Source: Coriaria nepalensis (Eukaryota > Streptophyta > Magnoliopsida > Cucurbitales > Coriariaceae). Taken from it: a stretch of 64,000 bases of DNA. The stretch is from contig CP114497.1 of the NCBI GenBank assembly GCA_027186245.1, positions 4,657,501 through 4,721,500 on the forward strand, in the 5' to 3' direction. The translations under genes and the position numbers were made by a program. The notes beneath the pieces are model-generated. The model did not search any database. It was not told the DNA's origin and saw only the letters and a program-made list of their open reading frames with translations. Shown in pieces: positions 53,411-64,000 of the stretch. Each line of letters opens with the position of its first letter. Positions within the stretch are counted from its first letter, which is position 1.

Positions 53411-56400
53411 GGATACATGCGTTAATTTCACCTTGAACATGAGTTTCGCACTTTGAACACAAGTTTCGTAAATATCATTCTAATGATCATTGAAGGATAC
53501 CTGTGCATTTATTTCACTTTAACATCATGTCAATGAGTCTATTCAAGCCCTTAAATCATTTTGACATGATTCGAATGATTTTCGCACTTTGAATACGAGT
53601 TTCGTGCATAATATGCTAAGGATTATTGAAGGACTGTGTGCATTTGTTTCACCTAAAAATAATGTCAATGAGTCTTTTCAAGGCCTTAAATCATGTTGAC
53701 GTGATTAAAACGAATTTTATTTTCGCACTTTGAATACGAATTTCGTGCATAGCATGCCAATGATTATTGAAGGACATGTGTGCATTTGTTTCTCCTTAAA
53801 ATCATGTCAATGAGTCTCTTCAAGACCTTAAATTATTTTGAAGCGATTCCAACGAATTCTTTTTACGTACTTTGAATACAAATTTCGTGCATAACATGCT
53901 AATGATCATTGAAGGACACGTGTGCATTTGTTTCATTCTATAGTCATGTCAATGAGTCTCTTAAAGCCCTTAAATCATTTGGAAGTGATTCGAACGAATT
54001 CTATTTTCACACTTTGAACACGAATTTCGTGCATAACATGCTATTGATCATTGATTGACTGTGTGCATTTGTTTCACCTAAAAATCATGTCAATGAGAGT
54101 CTATTCAAGGCCTTAAATTATTTGAAAGTGATTCCAATAAATTCTATTTTCGCACTTCGAACACGAATTTTGTGCATATTATTCTAACGATCATTGTAGT
54201 ATACGTGTGCATTTGTTTCTCCTTAAAATCATGTCAATGAGTCTCTTTGAAGCCCTTTAATCATTTGGACGTGGTTCGAACGAATTCTATTTTCACACTT
54301 TAAACATGAATTTCGTGCATAACACATGCTAATAATCATTGGAGGACACGTGTGCATTTGTTTCACCTTAAAATCATGTCAATGAGTCTCTTTAAGCCAT
54401 TAAATCATTTGGAAGCGATTCGAAAGAATTCTATCTTCGCACCACGAACACGAGTTTCGTGCATAACATACTAATGATCATTAAAGGATACGTGTGCATT
54501 TATTTCACCTTGAACACGAGTTCTGCACTTTGAACACGAGTTCGTGCAAATCATTCTAACGATCATTGAAGGATATGTGTGCATTTATTTCACTTTAAAA
54601 TCATGTCAATGAGTCTATTCAAGCCCTTAAATCATTTTGACATGATTCGAATGAATTACATTTTCGTACTTCGAATACGAGTTTCGTGTATAATATGCTA
54701 ATAATTATTGAAGGACTGTGTGCATTTATTTCACCTTAAAATCATGTCAATGAGTCTATTCAAGCCCTTCAATCATTTTGACGTGATTCAAACGAATTCT
54801 ATTTTCGCACTTCGAATACGAGCTTTGTGCATAACATGCTATTGATAATAGAAGGATACGTGTGCATTTGTTTCACCTTGAACACGAGTTTCGCACTTTG
54901 AATACAAGTTTCGTGCATATCATTCTAACGATCATTGAAGGATACATGTGCATTTATTTCACTTTAAAATCATGTCAATGAGTCTGTTCAAGCCCTTAAA
55001 TCATTTTGACGTGGTTCGAATGAATTATATTTTCGCACTTCGAATACGAGTTTCGTGCATAATATGCTAAGTATTATTGAAGGACTGTGTGCATTTGTTT
55101 CACCTAAAAATTCTGTCAATGAGTCTATTCAAGGCCTTAAATTATTTGGAAGCGATTCCAACGAATTCTATTTTCGCACTTTGAACACGAGTTTCGTACA
55201 TATCATGATAATGATCAGTGAAGGACAGGTGTGCATTTATTTCACCTTATAATCATGTCAATGAGTCTATTCATGCCCTTAAATCATTTTGACGTGATTC
55301 AAACGAATTCTATTTTCGCACTTTGAATATGAGTTTCGTTCCTGACGTGGTAATCATCATTGAAAGACACGTGTGCATTTGTTTCACCTTAAAATCATGT
55401 CAATGAGTCTCTTCAAGGCCTTAAATCATTTGAAATCGATTCCAACGAATTCTATTTTCGCACTTTGAACACGAGTTTCGTGCATATCATGCTAACGATC
55501 ATTTAGGATACGTGTGTAATTTTACCATAAGATATTGTCAATGAGTCTCTTCAAGCCCTTAAATCATTTTGACTTGATTCGAACGAATTCCATTTTCGCA
55601 CTTTGAAAGACACGTGTGCATTTGTTTCACCTTAAAATCATCATTGAAAGAAACGTGTGCATTTGTTTCTCCTTAAAATCATGTCAATGAGTATCTTCAA
55701 TCCCTTATATCATTTGAAAGTGATCCCAACGAATTCTATTTTTGCACTTTGAACACGAGGTTAAGCATATCATGCTAATGATCATTGTAGAATACGTGTC
55801 CATTTATTTCACCTAAAAATCCTATCAATGAGTTCCTTTAAGGCCTTAAATCATTTTGAAGCAATTCCAACGAATTCTATTTTCACTTCGAACACGAGTT
55901 TCGTGTAGAACATTCTAATAATCATAAAAGGACATCTGTGCATTTGTTTCACGTTAAAATCATGTCAACGAGTCTCTTCACGGCGGTAAATCGTTTGGAA
56001 GCTATTCGAATGAATTCTATCTTCGCACTGCGAACACGAATTCGTGCGTAACATACTAATGATCGTTGAAGGATACGTGTGCATTTATTTCACCTTGAAC
56101 ACGAGTTTTGCACTTTGAACACGAGTTTCGTGCATATCATTCTAAGGATCATTGAAGAATACGTGTGCATTTATTTCAATTTAAAATCATGTCAATGAGT
56201 TTATTTAAGCCCTTAAATCATTTTGACGTGATTCAAACGAATTCAATTATCGCACTTTGAATAGGAGTTTTGTGCATAACATGCTAATGTTTATTGAAGG
56301 ACATGTGTGCATTTGTTTCACCTTAAAATCATGTCAATGAGTCTCTTCATGGCCTTAAATCATATGGAAGCGATTCCAACGAATTCTATTTTCACACTTT

Positions 56401-56839
56401 GAACACGAATTACGTGCATAACATGCTAATGATCATTGAAGGACACGTGTGCATTTGATTCACCTTATAATCATATCAATGAGTCTCTAGAAGCCTTTTA
56501 ATCATTTGGATGTGATTCGAAAGAATTCTATTATTGTGCTTCGAACACGAGTTTTGTGCATAACATGGTAATGATTATTGAAGGACACGTGTGCATTTGT
56601 TTCACCTTAAAATCATGTCAATAAGTCTCTTCAAGCCATTAAATCATTTAGAAGTGATTCGAACGAATTCTATCTTCGCACTTCGAACACGAGTTTCGTG
56701 CATAACATGCTATTCATCATTTAAAGACACGTGTGCATTTGTTTCACCTTAAAATCATGTCAACGAGTCTCTTCAAGCCCTTAAATCATTTGAAAGTAAT
56801 TCCAACGAATTCTATTTTCGCACTTTGAACACGAGTTTC

Positions 56840-58460
56840 GTGCATATCATTATAACGATCATTGTAGTATACGTGTGCATTTGTTTTACCTTAAAATCAT
56901 GTCAATGAGTCTATTCATGCCCTTAAATCATTTTGACGTGATTCAAACGAATTTTATTTTCGCACTTTGAATACGAGTTTCGTGCATAACATGCCAATGA
57001 TTATTGAAGGACATGTGTGCATTTGTTTCTCCTTAAAATCATGTAAATGAGTCTCTTTAAGGCCATAAATCATTTGAAAGCGATTCCAACAAATTCTATT
57101 TTCGCAGTTTGAACACGAATTTCGTGCATAACATGCTAATAATCATTGAAGGACATGTGTGCATTTGTTTTACCTTATAATCTTGTCAGGAATCTCTTTG
57201 AAGCCCTTTAATCATTTGGACATGATTCGAACAAATTCTATTCTCACACTTTGAACACAAATTTCATGCATAACATGCTAATCATCATTGAAGGACACGT
57301 GTGCATCATTGAAGGACACGTGTGCATTTGTTTCACTTTATAATCATGTCAATTAGTCTCTTGAAGCCTTTTAATCAATTGGACGTGATTCGAACGAATT
57401 CTATTTTCACAGTTTGAACACGAATTTCGTGCATATCATTCTAACGATCATTGTAGTATACATGTGCATTTGTTTCTCCTTAAAATCATGTCAATGAGTC
57501 TTTTCAAGGCCTTAAATCATTTGGAAGCGATTCCAATGAATTCTATTTTCGTACTTTGAACACATATTTCGTGCATAACATGCTAATATTCATTAAAGGA
57601 CATGTGTGCATTTATTTCACCTTATATTCATGTCAATGAGTCTCTTTGAAGCCCTTTAATTATTTGGACATGATTCGAATGAATTCTATTTTCGCACTTT
57701 GAATACGAGTTTCATGCGTAACATGCCAATGATTATTGAAGGACATTTGTGCATTTGTTTCTCCTTAAAATCATGTTAATGAGTCTCTTGAAGGCCTTAA
57801 ATCATTTGGAAGTAATTCCAATGAATTCTATTTTCGCACTTTGAACACAAATTTTGTGCATAACATGCTAATGATCATTAAAGGACACGTGTGCATTTGT
57901 TTCACCTTATAATCATGTCAATGAGTCTCTTTGAATCCCTTTAATCATTTGGACGTGATTCAAAGGAATTCTATTTTCACACTTTGAAAACGAATTTCAT
58001 GCATAACATGCTAATGATCATTGAAGGACTGTGTGGATTTGTTTCACCTAAAAATCATGTCAATGAGTCTATTCAAGGCCTTAAATTATTTGGAAGCGAT
58101 TCCAATGAATTCTATTTTCGCTCTTTGAACACGAGTTTCGTGCATATCATTCTAACGATCATTGTAGTATACATGTGCATTTGTTTTACCTTAAAATCAT
58201 GTCAATGGGTCTATTCATGCCTTTAAATCATTTTGACGTGATTAAAACGAATTTTATTTTCGCACTTTGAATACGAGTTTTGTGCATAACATGCCAATGA
58301 TTATTGAAGGACATGTGTGCATTTGTTTCTCCTTAAAATCATGTAAATGAGTCTCTTTAAGGCCATAAATCATTTGAAAGCGATTCCAACAAATTCTATT
58401 TTCGCAGTTTGAACACGAATTTCGTGCATAACATGCTAATGATCATTGAAGGACAAGTGT
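56840..58460. repeat. Segmental duplication, offset 1300 bp, at the array edge
   Basis: The stretch 56840-57160 and the stretch 58140-58460 match in order at exactly 1300 bp offset. Marks are attgtagtat, gtctattcatgcc, atcatgtaaatgagtc, ggccataaatcatttgaaag and ttcgcagtttgaacacg. The copies differ at several bases. The related mark attgtagtat also occurs at 58793 and 59358, suggesting several old local duplications of about four monomers. Confidence 0.75.
57283..57324. repeat. 21-bp microduplication within a monomer
   Basis: The string catcattgaaggacacgtgt occurs at 57283 and again at 57304, directly adjacent. This adds 21 bp to one monomer and duplicates its CACGTG motif. It looks like a single slippage event. 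Confidence 0.85.
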
Positions 58461-58556
58461 GCATTTGTTTCACCTTATAATCATGTCAATGAGTCTCTTT
58501 GAAGCCCTTTAATCATTTGGACGTGATTCAAACGAATTCTATTTTCGCACTTTGAA

Positions 58557-58603
58557 CACGAATTTCGTGCATAACATGCTAATGATCATTGAAGGACACG
58601 TGT
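58557..58603. other. Cluster of four short perfect dyads in a consensus-like monomer
   Basis: In a 47-bp stretch there are four perfect inverted repeats: CACGAATTTCGTG at 58557-58569, GCATAACATGC at 58569-58579, AATGATCATT at 58581-58590 and ACACGTGT at 58596-58603. The last contains the G-box hexamer CACGTG. The same cluster, with one or more dyads mutated, recurs in most monomers. For instance cacgagtttcgtg weakens the first, and acatgtg or tacgtg alters the last. Any role in folding or protein binding is inference. Confidence 0.8.
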
Positions 58604-60799
58604 GCATTTGTTTCATTTTATAGTCATGTCAATGAGTCTCTTGAAGCCCTTAAATCATTTGGAAGCGATTCGAACGAATTCTATTTTCACACTTTGAACA
58701 CGAATTTTGTGCATAACATGCTACTGATCATTGAAGGACTGTGTGCATTTGTTTCACCTAAAAATCATGTCAATGAGAGTCTAATGATCATTGTAGTATA
58801 CGTGTGCATTTGTTTTACCTTAAAATCATGTCAATGAGTCTATTCATGCCCTTAAATCATTTTGATGTGATTCAAACAAATTCTATTTTCGCACTTTAAA
58901 TACGAGTTTCGTGCGTAACATGCCAATGATTATTGAAGGACACGTGTGCATTTGTTTCTGCTTAAAATCATGTTAATGAGTCTCTTCAAGGCCTTAAATC
59001 ATTTGGAAGCGATTCCAACGAATTCTATTTTCGCACATTGAACACGAATTTCGTGCATATGCTAATGATGATTGAAGGACACGTGTCCATTTGTTTCACC
59101 TTATAATCATGTCAATGAGTCTCTTTGAAGCCCTTTAATCATTTGGACTTGATTCGAACGAATTCTATTTTCACACTTTGAACTCGAATTTCGTGCATAA
59201 CATGCTAAAGATCATTGAATGACTGTGTGCATTTGTTTCACCTAAAAATCATGTCAATGAGTCTATTCAAGGCCTTAAATTATTTTGAAGCGATTCAAAC
59301 GAATTCTATTTTCGCACTTTGAACACGAGTTTCGTGCATATCATTCTAACGATCATTGTAGTATACGTGTGCATTTGTTTTACCTTAAAATCATGTCAAT
59401 GAGTCTATTCATGCCCTTAAATCATTTTGACATAATTCAAACGAATTCTATTTTCGCACTTTGAAAACGAGTTTCGTGCACAACATGCCAATGATTATTG
59501 AAGGACATGTGTGCATTTGTTTCTCCTTAAAATCATGTCAATGAGTCTTTTCAAGGACTTAAATCATTTGGAAGCGATTCCAACGAATTCTATTTTCTCA
59601 CTTTGAACACGAGTTTTGTGCATAACATGCTAATGATCATTAAAGGACACGTGTACCTTTGTTTCACCTTATAATCATGTCAATGAGTCTCTTTGAAGCC
59701 CTTTAATCATTTGGACGTGATTCGAACGAATTCTATTTTCATACTTTGAACACGAATTTCGTGCATAACATGCTAATGATCATTGAAGGACACGTGTGTA
59801 TTTGTTTCACTTTATAATCATGTCAATGAGTCTCTCGAAGCCCATTAATCAATTGGACGTGATTCGAAAGAATTCTATTTTCACACCTTGAACACGAATT
59901 TCATGCATAACATGCTAATGATCATTGAAGGACACGTGTGTATTTGTTTCACCTTATAATCATGTCAATGAGTCTCTTGAAGCCCTTTAATCAATTGGAC
60001 GTGATTTGAACGAATTCTATTTTCACACCTTGAACACGAATTTCGTGCATAACATGTTAATGATCATTGAATGACATGTGTGCATTAGTTTCACCTTAAA
60101 ATCATGTCAATGAGTCTCTTCATGCACTTAAATCATTTGGAAGCAATTCCCATGAATTCTATCTCCGCACTTCAAACACGAGTTTTGTGCATATAATGCT
60201 AACGATTATTGAAGGATACGTGGGCATTTATTTCACATTGAACACGAGTTTTACACTTTGAACATGAGTTTTGTGCATATCATTCTAACAATTATTGAAG
60301 GATACGTGTGCATTTATTTCACTTTAAAATCATGTCAATGAGTCTATTCAATCCCTTAAATCATTTTGACGTGATTCAAACGAATTCTATTTTCGCACTT
60401 TGAATACGAGTTTCATGCGTAACATGCCAATGATTATTGAAGGACACGTGTGCATTTGTTTCTCCTTAAATCATGTTAATGAGCCTCTTCAAGGCCTTAA
60501 ATCATTTGGAAGCGATTCCAACGAATTCTATTTTCTCACTTTGAACACGAATTTCGTGCATAACATGCTAATGATCATTGAAGGACACGTGTACCTTTGT
60601 TTCACCTTATAATCATGTCAATGAGTCTCTTTGAAGCCCTTTAATCATTTGGACGTGATTCAAAGGAATTCTATTTTCACACTTTGAACACGAATTTCGT
60701 GCATAACATGCTAATGATCATTGAAGGACTGTGTGCATTTGTTTCACCTAAAAATCATGTCAATGAGTTTATTCAAGGCCTTAAATTATTTGGAAGCGA

Positions 60800-60815
60800 T
60801 TCCAACGAAATAGGG
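60800..60815. other. Right boundary of the satellite array
   Basis: The last monomer is intact to gcgattccaacgaa and should continue ttctatttt. Instead it passes to atagggccaatgaagg at about 60810. The break is abrupt and mid-monomer. No satellite sequence is seen in the remaining 3.2 kb. Confidence 0.93.
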
Positions 60816-60880
60816 CCAATGAAGGCTGAATGTGAGTGATAATTACAGCATGTTAGTTTTTAAATGATTTTAAGTTGTTA

Positions 60881-61092
60881 AAAGATGCTTATGTTATTTC
60901 ATGGTTTTTATTCTATTCACTGCTTACCGAAAGTTATTTAAAGGTTACTTATGTTATTTTATGGCTTTTGCCATACATACTGATTTTTGAAAGTTATTGG
61001 ATTTGAATGAGGATTTCATGAATCTAAGTTTTATATACTGCTTTATGAAAGTAATAGGATTGCAATAAGGATTTCATGAGTATATGTTATAT
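60881..61092. repeat. Imperfect 58-60-bp tandem repeat
   Basis: The strings cttatgttatttcatgg (60888) and cttatgttattttatgg (60948) are 60 bp apart. The cactg/tactg blocks at 60918, 60978 and 61036 are 60 and 58 bp apart, each followed by a gaaag-containing stretch. The string ggatttcatga recurs further on. Three to four degenerate units are present. Such repeats are frequent in the U3 part of plant LTRs. Confidence 0.7.
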
Positions 61093-61347
61093 ATTCGTTA
61101 AACTGTGTATTGTATGAATTTGAAGTGCATAAAGTTTGTGATGGGACTACATTCCAGGTTTGGAGTTGCTGGACTATGTGCACAGAGTAGTTCATGTTAT
61201 GGATTATGAATACCTATGTGACAGGTCATGTTAAAAAAGAGAATTGCTCCTATAAGTATTGGTCGACCCGCGGGTGAAGGGGTATAGCTGTGAGACGTTA
61301 CTGTCCTGACCCCTCATATTTAACTTCTTGTGAAAGTGTTAATGGAA

Positions 61348-61420
61348 GCAAAGTGTCATGGGGGCCACCTCTTAAATCCCAAGTAGGAGCAAAGTGTCAT
61401 GAGGGCCACCTCTTGAATCC
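61348..61420. repeat. 41-bp direct repeat, two copies
   Basis: Copies begin at 61348 and 61389 with gcaaagtgtcatg. They continue ggggccacctcttaaatcc and agggccacctcttgaatcc respectively, with two mismatches over 32 bp. The tract lies just after the most GC-rich stretch of the flank (61260-61310), which includes gtcgacccgcgggtgaagg. Confidence 0.88.
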
Positions 61421-61930
61421 TACACTATGGATTTCATGAACTATATAGATTCACCGATTTTGATGATGTTTTCAATTTTAAAACCAAGTATAAGTATGTT
61501 CAAGTATATGCTAAATATTTGAATTGCAAATAATCTGCTTTAGTGGATTTACAGAACAAATGCGAATATATACTATTTTACAAAAATGTATTGCTAAAAT
61601 TGTTTTGATGAAGTATATTTTTACTGGTTTTCAACTCATAACGTGTTATAGTTATCTCTCATTGAGTTTTATACTCACTCCTCATTTTATTGAAAACCTT
61701 GTCAGATTAGAGAAGAAATAGAGCTTTCAGAGGACTTGCTTGCCTGATTGCCGGTAAACCTTGGTAATATTCTGTCTAGTGGACTGTTATTTTGAAGATG
61801 AACATAGACACTCCACTGTGTAATTAGATAAATGAAGTAAAAATATAATAGTTCTAGAGTATTATTGTATACATATGTTTTACTTCCACTGATAGGTTTA
61901 GCAATGGATGCTATACTCGGCTGTATGCTA

Positions 61931-62071
61931 TAGTTATGTAATATAAATCACTGATTTTATGATGAATGGAAAGAAAGTAAGTAAGAAAGAGGCTTGTGAG
62001 GCTTGTGAGGATTTTATGTAATATAGTTATGTAATATAACATTTGAAGGTAAGTAAGAAAGAGGCTTGTGA
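61931..62071. repeat. Short interleaved direct repeats
   Basis: The string tagttatgtaatata occurs at 61931 and 62024. The string gtaagtaagaaagaggcttg occurs at 61977 and 62049. The ten-base ggcttgtgag is itself doubled at 61991-62010. These look like nested slippage duplications. No function is evident. Confidence 0.8.
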
Positions 62072-62169
62072 TGATTGTATAACCCTAGATTCCTCGTATC
62101 CGGTCTCCAAATATCTTCGGTTATATAGTTTTCATGCTCGTTACAGATCCGATAAATCAGGTCACGACA

Positions 62170-63000
62170 GGAATGCCTTACCAATCAAGAAATATTGACA
62201 TGGTTAAGAAGATGCTTGTCGAACAAATAAAAGACGATAGTTACTGATCAAGCAACTAAGGGCCTCAAGTTCGCCTATAAATAAAGACATTGGATGAAGG
62301 GAAAAGGGACAACTCAATAACCACATCAATCTAACATTGATTGTAGCTCTCAAGCTAGTTATCATCCTAAAATGATTTTTTATTACTTTTTCATTAAAGT
62401 CTTAAAAATCCAAGTCATTCACTTGTGAATTTCTTCAGCTGTAGCAAATCTTCGCTACATAGGCTCATGACTTGTGTGACTTAAGAATTCTTAATATTTA
62501 TTTTCGCCAATCGCAATGGCTTTCACTTATTATTTTCGTCATTCAACATATTCAATATTCATGATTAGTGCAATATTTTAATTTTCTGTTCATTTCAATC
62601 GTCTATTTCATTTAAATTAGATTTCCTTTCCATCAACACATATCCTTAACCCGACTATCTTCTTTAAATTTTTGCTAAACACATATCACTAGTCAATTAA
62701 CTCCTTTTACAAAGGGGGTGTGTGGTCTGGATGAAGATGAAAGCACCTTCTTGAATATACTAGCCATTTCACTAGTCAATAGAACCTGTGTCAATGATTT
62801 ACAATCTTTCACGCTTTCACGGGGCTAACGATCTACGTGATTAGTGTGATTTTAAGAACCTCCCCAAGTATTCTACAACTTCAGGGGATTCAGAGAACCT
62901 TCCTTTACAAAGATGGTTTTGATACCGATTAAGGGTGAAAATGAATCAATGGACGAAAGGTTACCGTATAAGGAGAGAAAAATAGAAAATGAATATGGAA
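62170..63000. other. Unassigned flank, no gene recognised
   Basis: This is AT-rich single-copy-looking sequence without a supported reading frame. A TATA-type string at 62276 and a short inverted repeat (tgtagc at 62440-62445, gctaca at 62454-62459) are the only local signals I can point to. The texture could be retroelement or pararetrovirus leader DNA or plain intergenic DNA, and the sequence does not decide between them. Confidence 0.5.
62276..62283 (+). promoter_or_regulatory. TATA-box-like string
   Basis: TATAAATA is preceded by ttcgcc and followed about 30 bp later by aagggacaactcaataacc. The string is a good plant TATA match. It sits in AT-rich DNA where such strings arise by chance, and no gene follows within the window. 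If real it would more likely belong to a decayed retroelement or endogenous pararetrovirus promoter than to a host gene. Confidence 0.2.
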
Positions 63001-64000
63001 GAACAAGAAAGGATAGAGAAATTAAATCAAGGAGTTTAGAACAGGAGGAGGAAATTTATTTTTGACGAGAGATAAATGTGGAAGGCCATAATACACTCTA
63101 ATTTTTTTTTGTACTTTATAATTTTTGTATGATATTATTATAAGACTAGTGATTAAAGGAAACCCAACAAAAATTGAGCATTTTTTTTTGTTTTTAATTA
63201 ATTTTTATTATGCCAACGTGCTAATTTTTTATATGATAAGACAAAAAATAGCTATGATAACTATTCCATTATACAATAACTCTTCCATTATCTGTAAACA
63301 TATAACATGATTATATATTTATAAAAATTAAGCAATTTTAAGTACGGATGGCAATTTAAGGTTTACTTGAGTTCATTTTAAAAATTTTAAATCGTTCAAT
63401 TTTTTTTAGAAAAAGATTTTCGTTCTTATCAAAAACATGATGAAGAAGACGACTTACTTATTTTTTTCCTATCTTAACTAATCCACTAATTTTATTTTTC
63501 CTTCTTATTTTGTTTCATTCAAATACCATTAATTTTCTTGAAGTAGTATATCTATTTTTCCATTCACAATAAGTTACATATAATGATTTAGATGTTTTGT
63601 AATTCATGCGTATTTATGATTTTGACATATGTTATTGGTCAAATTAGAATCTGCCACTTGACATGTTGTATTATATTTTTTTTTACATTAATTAAGGTAT
63701 TAATTTTATTATAAAATGATGATAGTTGAGAAAATTATTATAAAATATAGAATGATAATATTTTAAAAAGTTTGATTAAAATATATCACATTATATTTTT
63801 GTAGTGTAATTAAAATGTTAAATTTATTATAAAATGAGAATAATTTAAAAAATTACTATAAAATATGGCATAAATATATTTTAAAATTTTTAATTATAAA
63901 ATATGCGATGTAATGTACTGTAGAAAGTAGAAAATTCATGCATAATGCAATTAAGTATCTAAAGTAAACTTTTATTATATAACATATGATATGAAATATA
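63001..64000. other. Very AT-rich intergenic flank
   Basis: This stretch has long A/T runs, purine-rich sequence at 63001-63080 and no supported gene. A 61-codon frame at 63125-63310 is what AT-rich DNA gives by chance and its start is TTG. No tRNA, rRNA or recognisable transposon end was seen. Confidence 0.7.
63667..63903. repeat. Degenerate AT-rich tandem pair, about 118-120 bp
   Basis: The string ttatattttt occurs at 63671 and 63791. The string ttattataaaatga occurs at 63706 and 63824. Related ataaaatat strings follow each. The two copies are well diverged. It may be an old tandem duplication or part of a degraded AT-rich element. Confidence 0.55.

Larger units (their letters stand above)
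1..60809. repeat. 142-bp satellite DNA array (unrecognised family), complete right edge
   Basis: The whole interval is head-to-tail copies of one monomer of about 142 bp, roughly 430 monomer lengths. A convenient phase mark is the gtgcattt motif. Downstream of it come the near-constant blocks catgtcaatgag, gaattctatttt, gcactttgaacacga, tttcgtgcataacatg and aatgatcattgaagg. Length varies between 141 and 147 bp because of a 3-bp insertion (ctaataatgatc instead of ctaatgatc) and a 4-bp insertion (tctatctattc). All monomers have the same orientation, and I noticed no transposon, gene or inversion inside. The window starts inside the array, so its left limit is unknown. The family is not one I recognise. 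A centromeric or other heterochromatic location is plausible but not shown by the sequence. Confidence 0.97.
50351..60809. repeat. Diverged edge of the satellite array
   Basis: About 10.5 kb of monomers remain recognisable throughout but vary individually, with many single-base differences, short deletions and truncated monomers. Examples of shortened monomers are near 53400, 55500-55680 and 58770-58800. No 1639-bp HOR is present. Only local repeats of two to nine monomers are seen. This is the pattern expected of an array edge where homogenisation no longer reaches. No gene or transposon is visible here. Confidence 0.92.
60810..62169 (+). mobile_element. Possible degraded LTR of a Ty3/gypsy-type retrotransposon
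   Basis: No protein domain is present, so the call rests on LTR-like composition. There are imperfect 58-60-bp tandem units at 60881-61092 and a 41-bp direct repeat at 61348-61420. A stretch at 61655-61692 (tctctcattgagttttatac, then tcactcctcatttta) resembles the TGAG...ACTCA-type block common in plant gypsy LTRs. The sequence ends with ggtcacgaca at 62160-62169, which resembles LTR termini of Tekay/Del-like elements. I see no 5' LTR end; the left side meets the satellite directly, so it would be truncated. A single reading frame of 65 codons at 61524-61721 is not supported as a gene. The element family is from memory of such LTRs and is uncertain. Confidence 0.38.

Noticed and set aside
1..60809. 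CRISPR-like array of direct repeats
   Set aside because: Repeats are adjacent 142-bp monomers with no short-repeat/unique-spacer alternation, and no cas genes are present.
1..60809. CENP-B box in the monomer
   Set aside because: Strings such as ttcgaatacgggc partly resemble the motif, but the spacing between TTCG, A and CGGG does not fit, and the cgggc variant occurs in few monomers.
61524..61721. 65-codon frame in the right flank as a small gene
   Set aside because: It lies in the LTR-like stretch, has no recognisable domain, and is of the length expected by chance in AT-rich DNA.
62915..62935. Retroelement primer-binding site suggested by tggttttgataccgatt
   Set aside because: It lacks the tggtatcagagc core on either strand and does not directly follow an LTR end.
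63125..63310. 61-codon frame in the AT-rich flank
   Set aside because: The start is TTG, the composition follows the local AT bias, and no motif or neighbour supports it.
60810..64000. tRNA, rRNA or telomeric repeats in the flank
   Set aside because: No cloverleaf elements, conserved rRNA blocks or TTTAGGG-type runs were seen.

Overview
The window reads as nuclear DNA from a flowering plant and holds no convincing gene. About 95% of it (1-60809) is one tandem satellite with a basic monomer of about 142 bp, all in one orientation, with no transposon insertion noticed. The last 3.2 kb (60810-64000) is AT-rich, non-satellite DNA. The first part of that flank looks like a degraded LTR of a Ty3/gypsy-type element. 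I do not recognise the satellite family and cannot name the species. The plant assignment rests on the LTR-like flank and the general texture of the sequence, and is an inference.

Layout from left to right. (1) 1-19668: twelve tandem copies of a 1639-bp higher-order repeat (HOR), with no indels between them and no base difference noticed. Each copy has 11 full monomers and one truncated 65-bp monomer. Inside the HOR, monomers 2-6 and 7-11 are diverged copies of one five-monomer block. (2) 19669-21018: a thirteenth copy lacking exactly two monomers (289 bp). (3) 21019-48980: a second order of organisation, a 10,762-bp super-unit. Each super-unit has one 1639-bp HOR, one 1643-bp recombinant HOR and about 7.5 kb of irregular monomers. 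It is present as complete copies A (21019-31780) and B (31781-42542) and partial copy C (42543 to about 48980). C lacks one HOR and lacks a 570-bp block present in A and B. (4) 48981-60809: increasingly diverged monomers with truncations, small duplications and no long-range HOR. (5) Satellite ends mid-monomer at about 60809. (6) 60810-64000: LTR-like fragment, then unassigned AT-rich sequence.

The main biological story is the nested history of the array: 142-bp monomer, five-monomer block (715-719 bp), 12-monomer HOR (1639 bp), 10.76-kb super-unit. Sequence homogeneity falls from the array interior to its edge. This is the layered-expansion pattern described for primate alpha satellites. Whether the array is centromeric, pericentromeric or subtelomeric cannot be told from sequence alone. 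The recurring short reading frames in the array are by-products of repeat homogenisation; many open at TTG, and I do not annotate them as genes.
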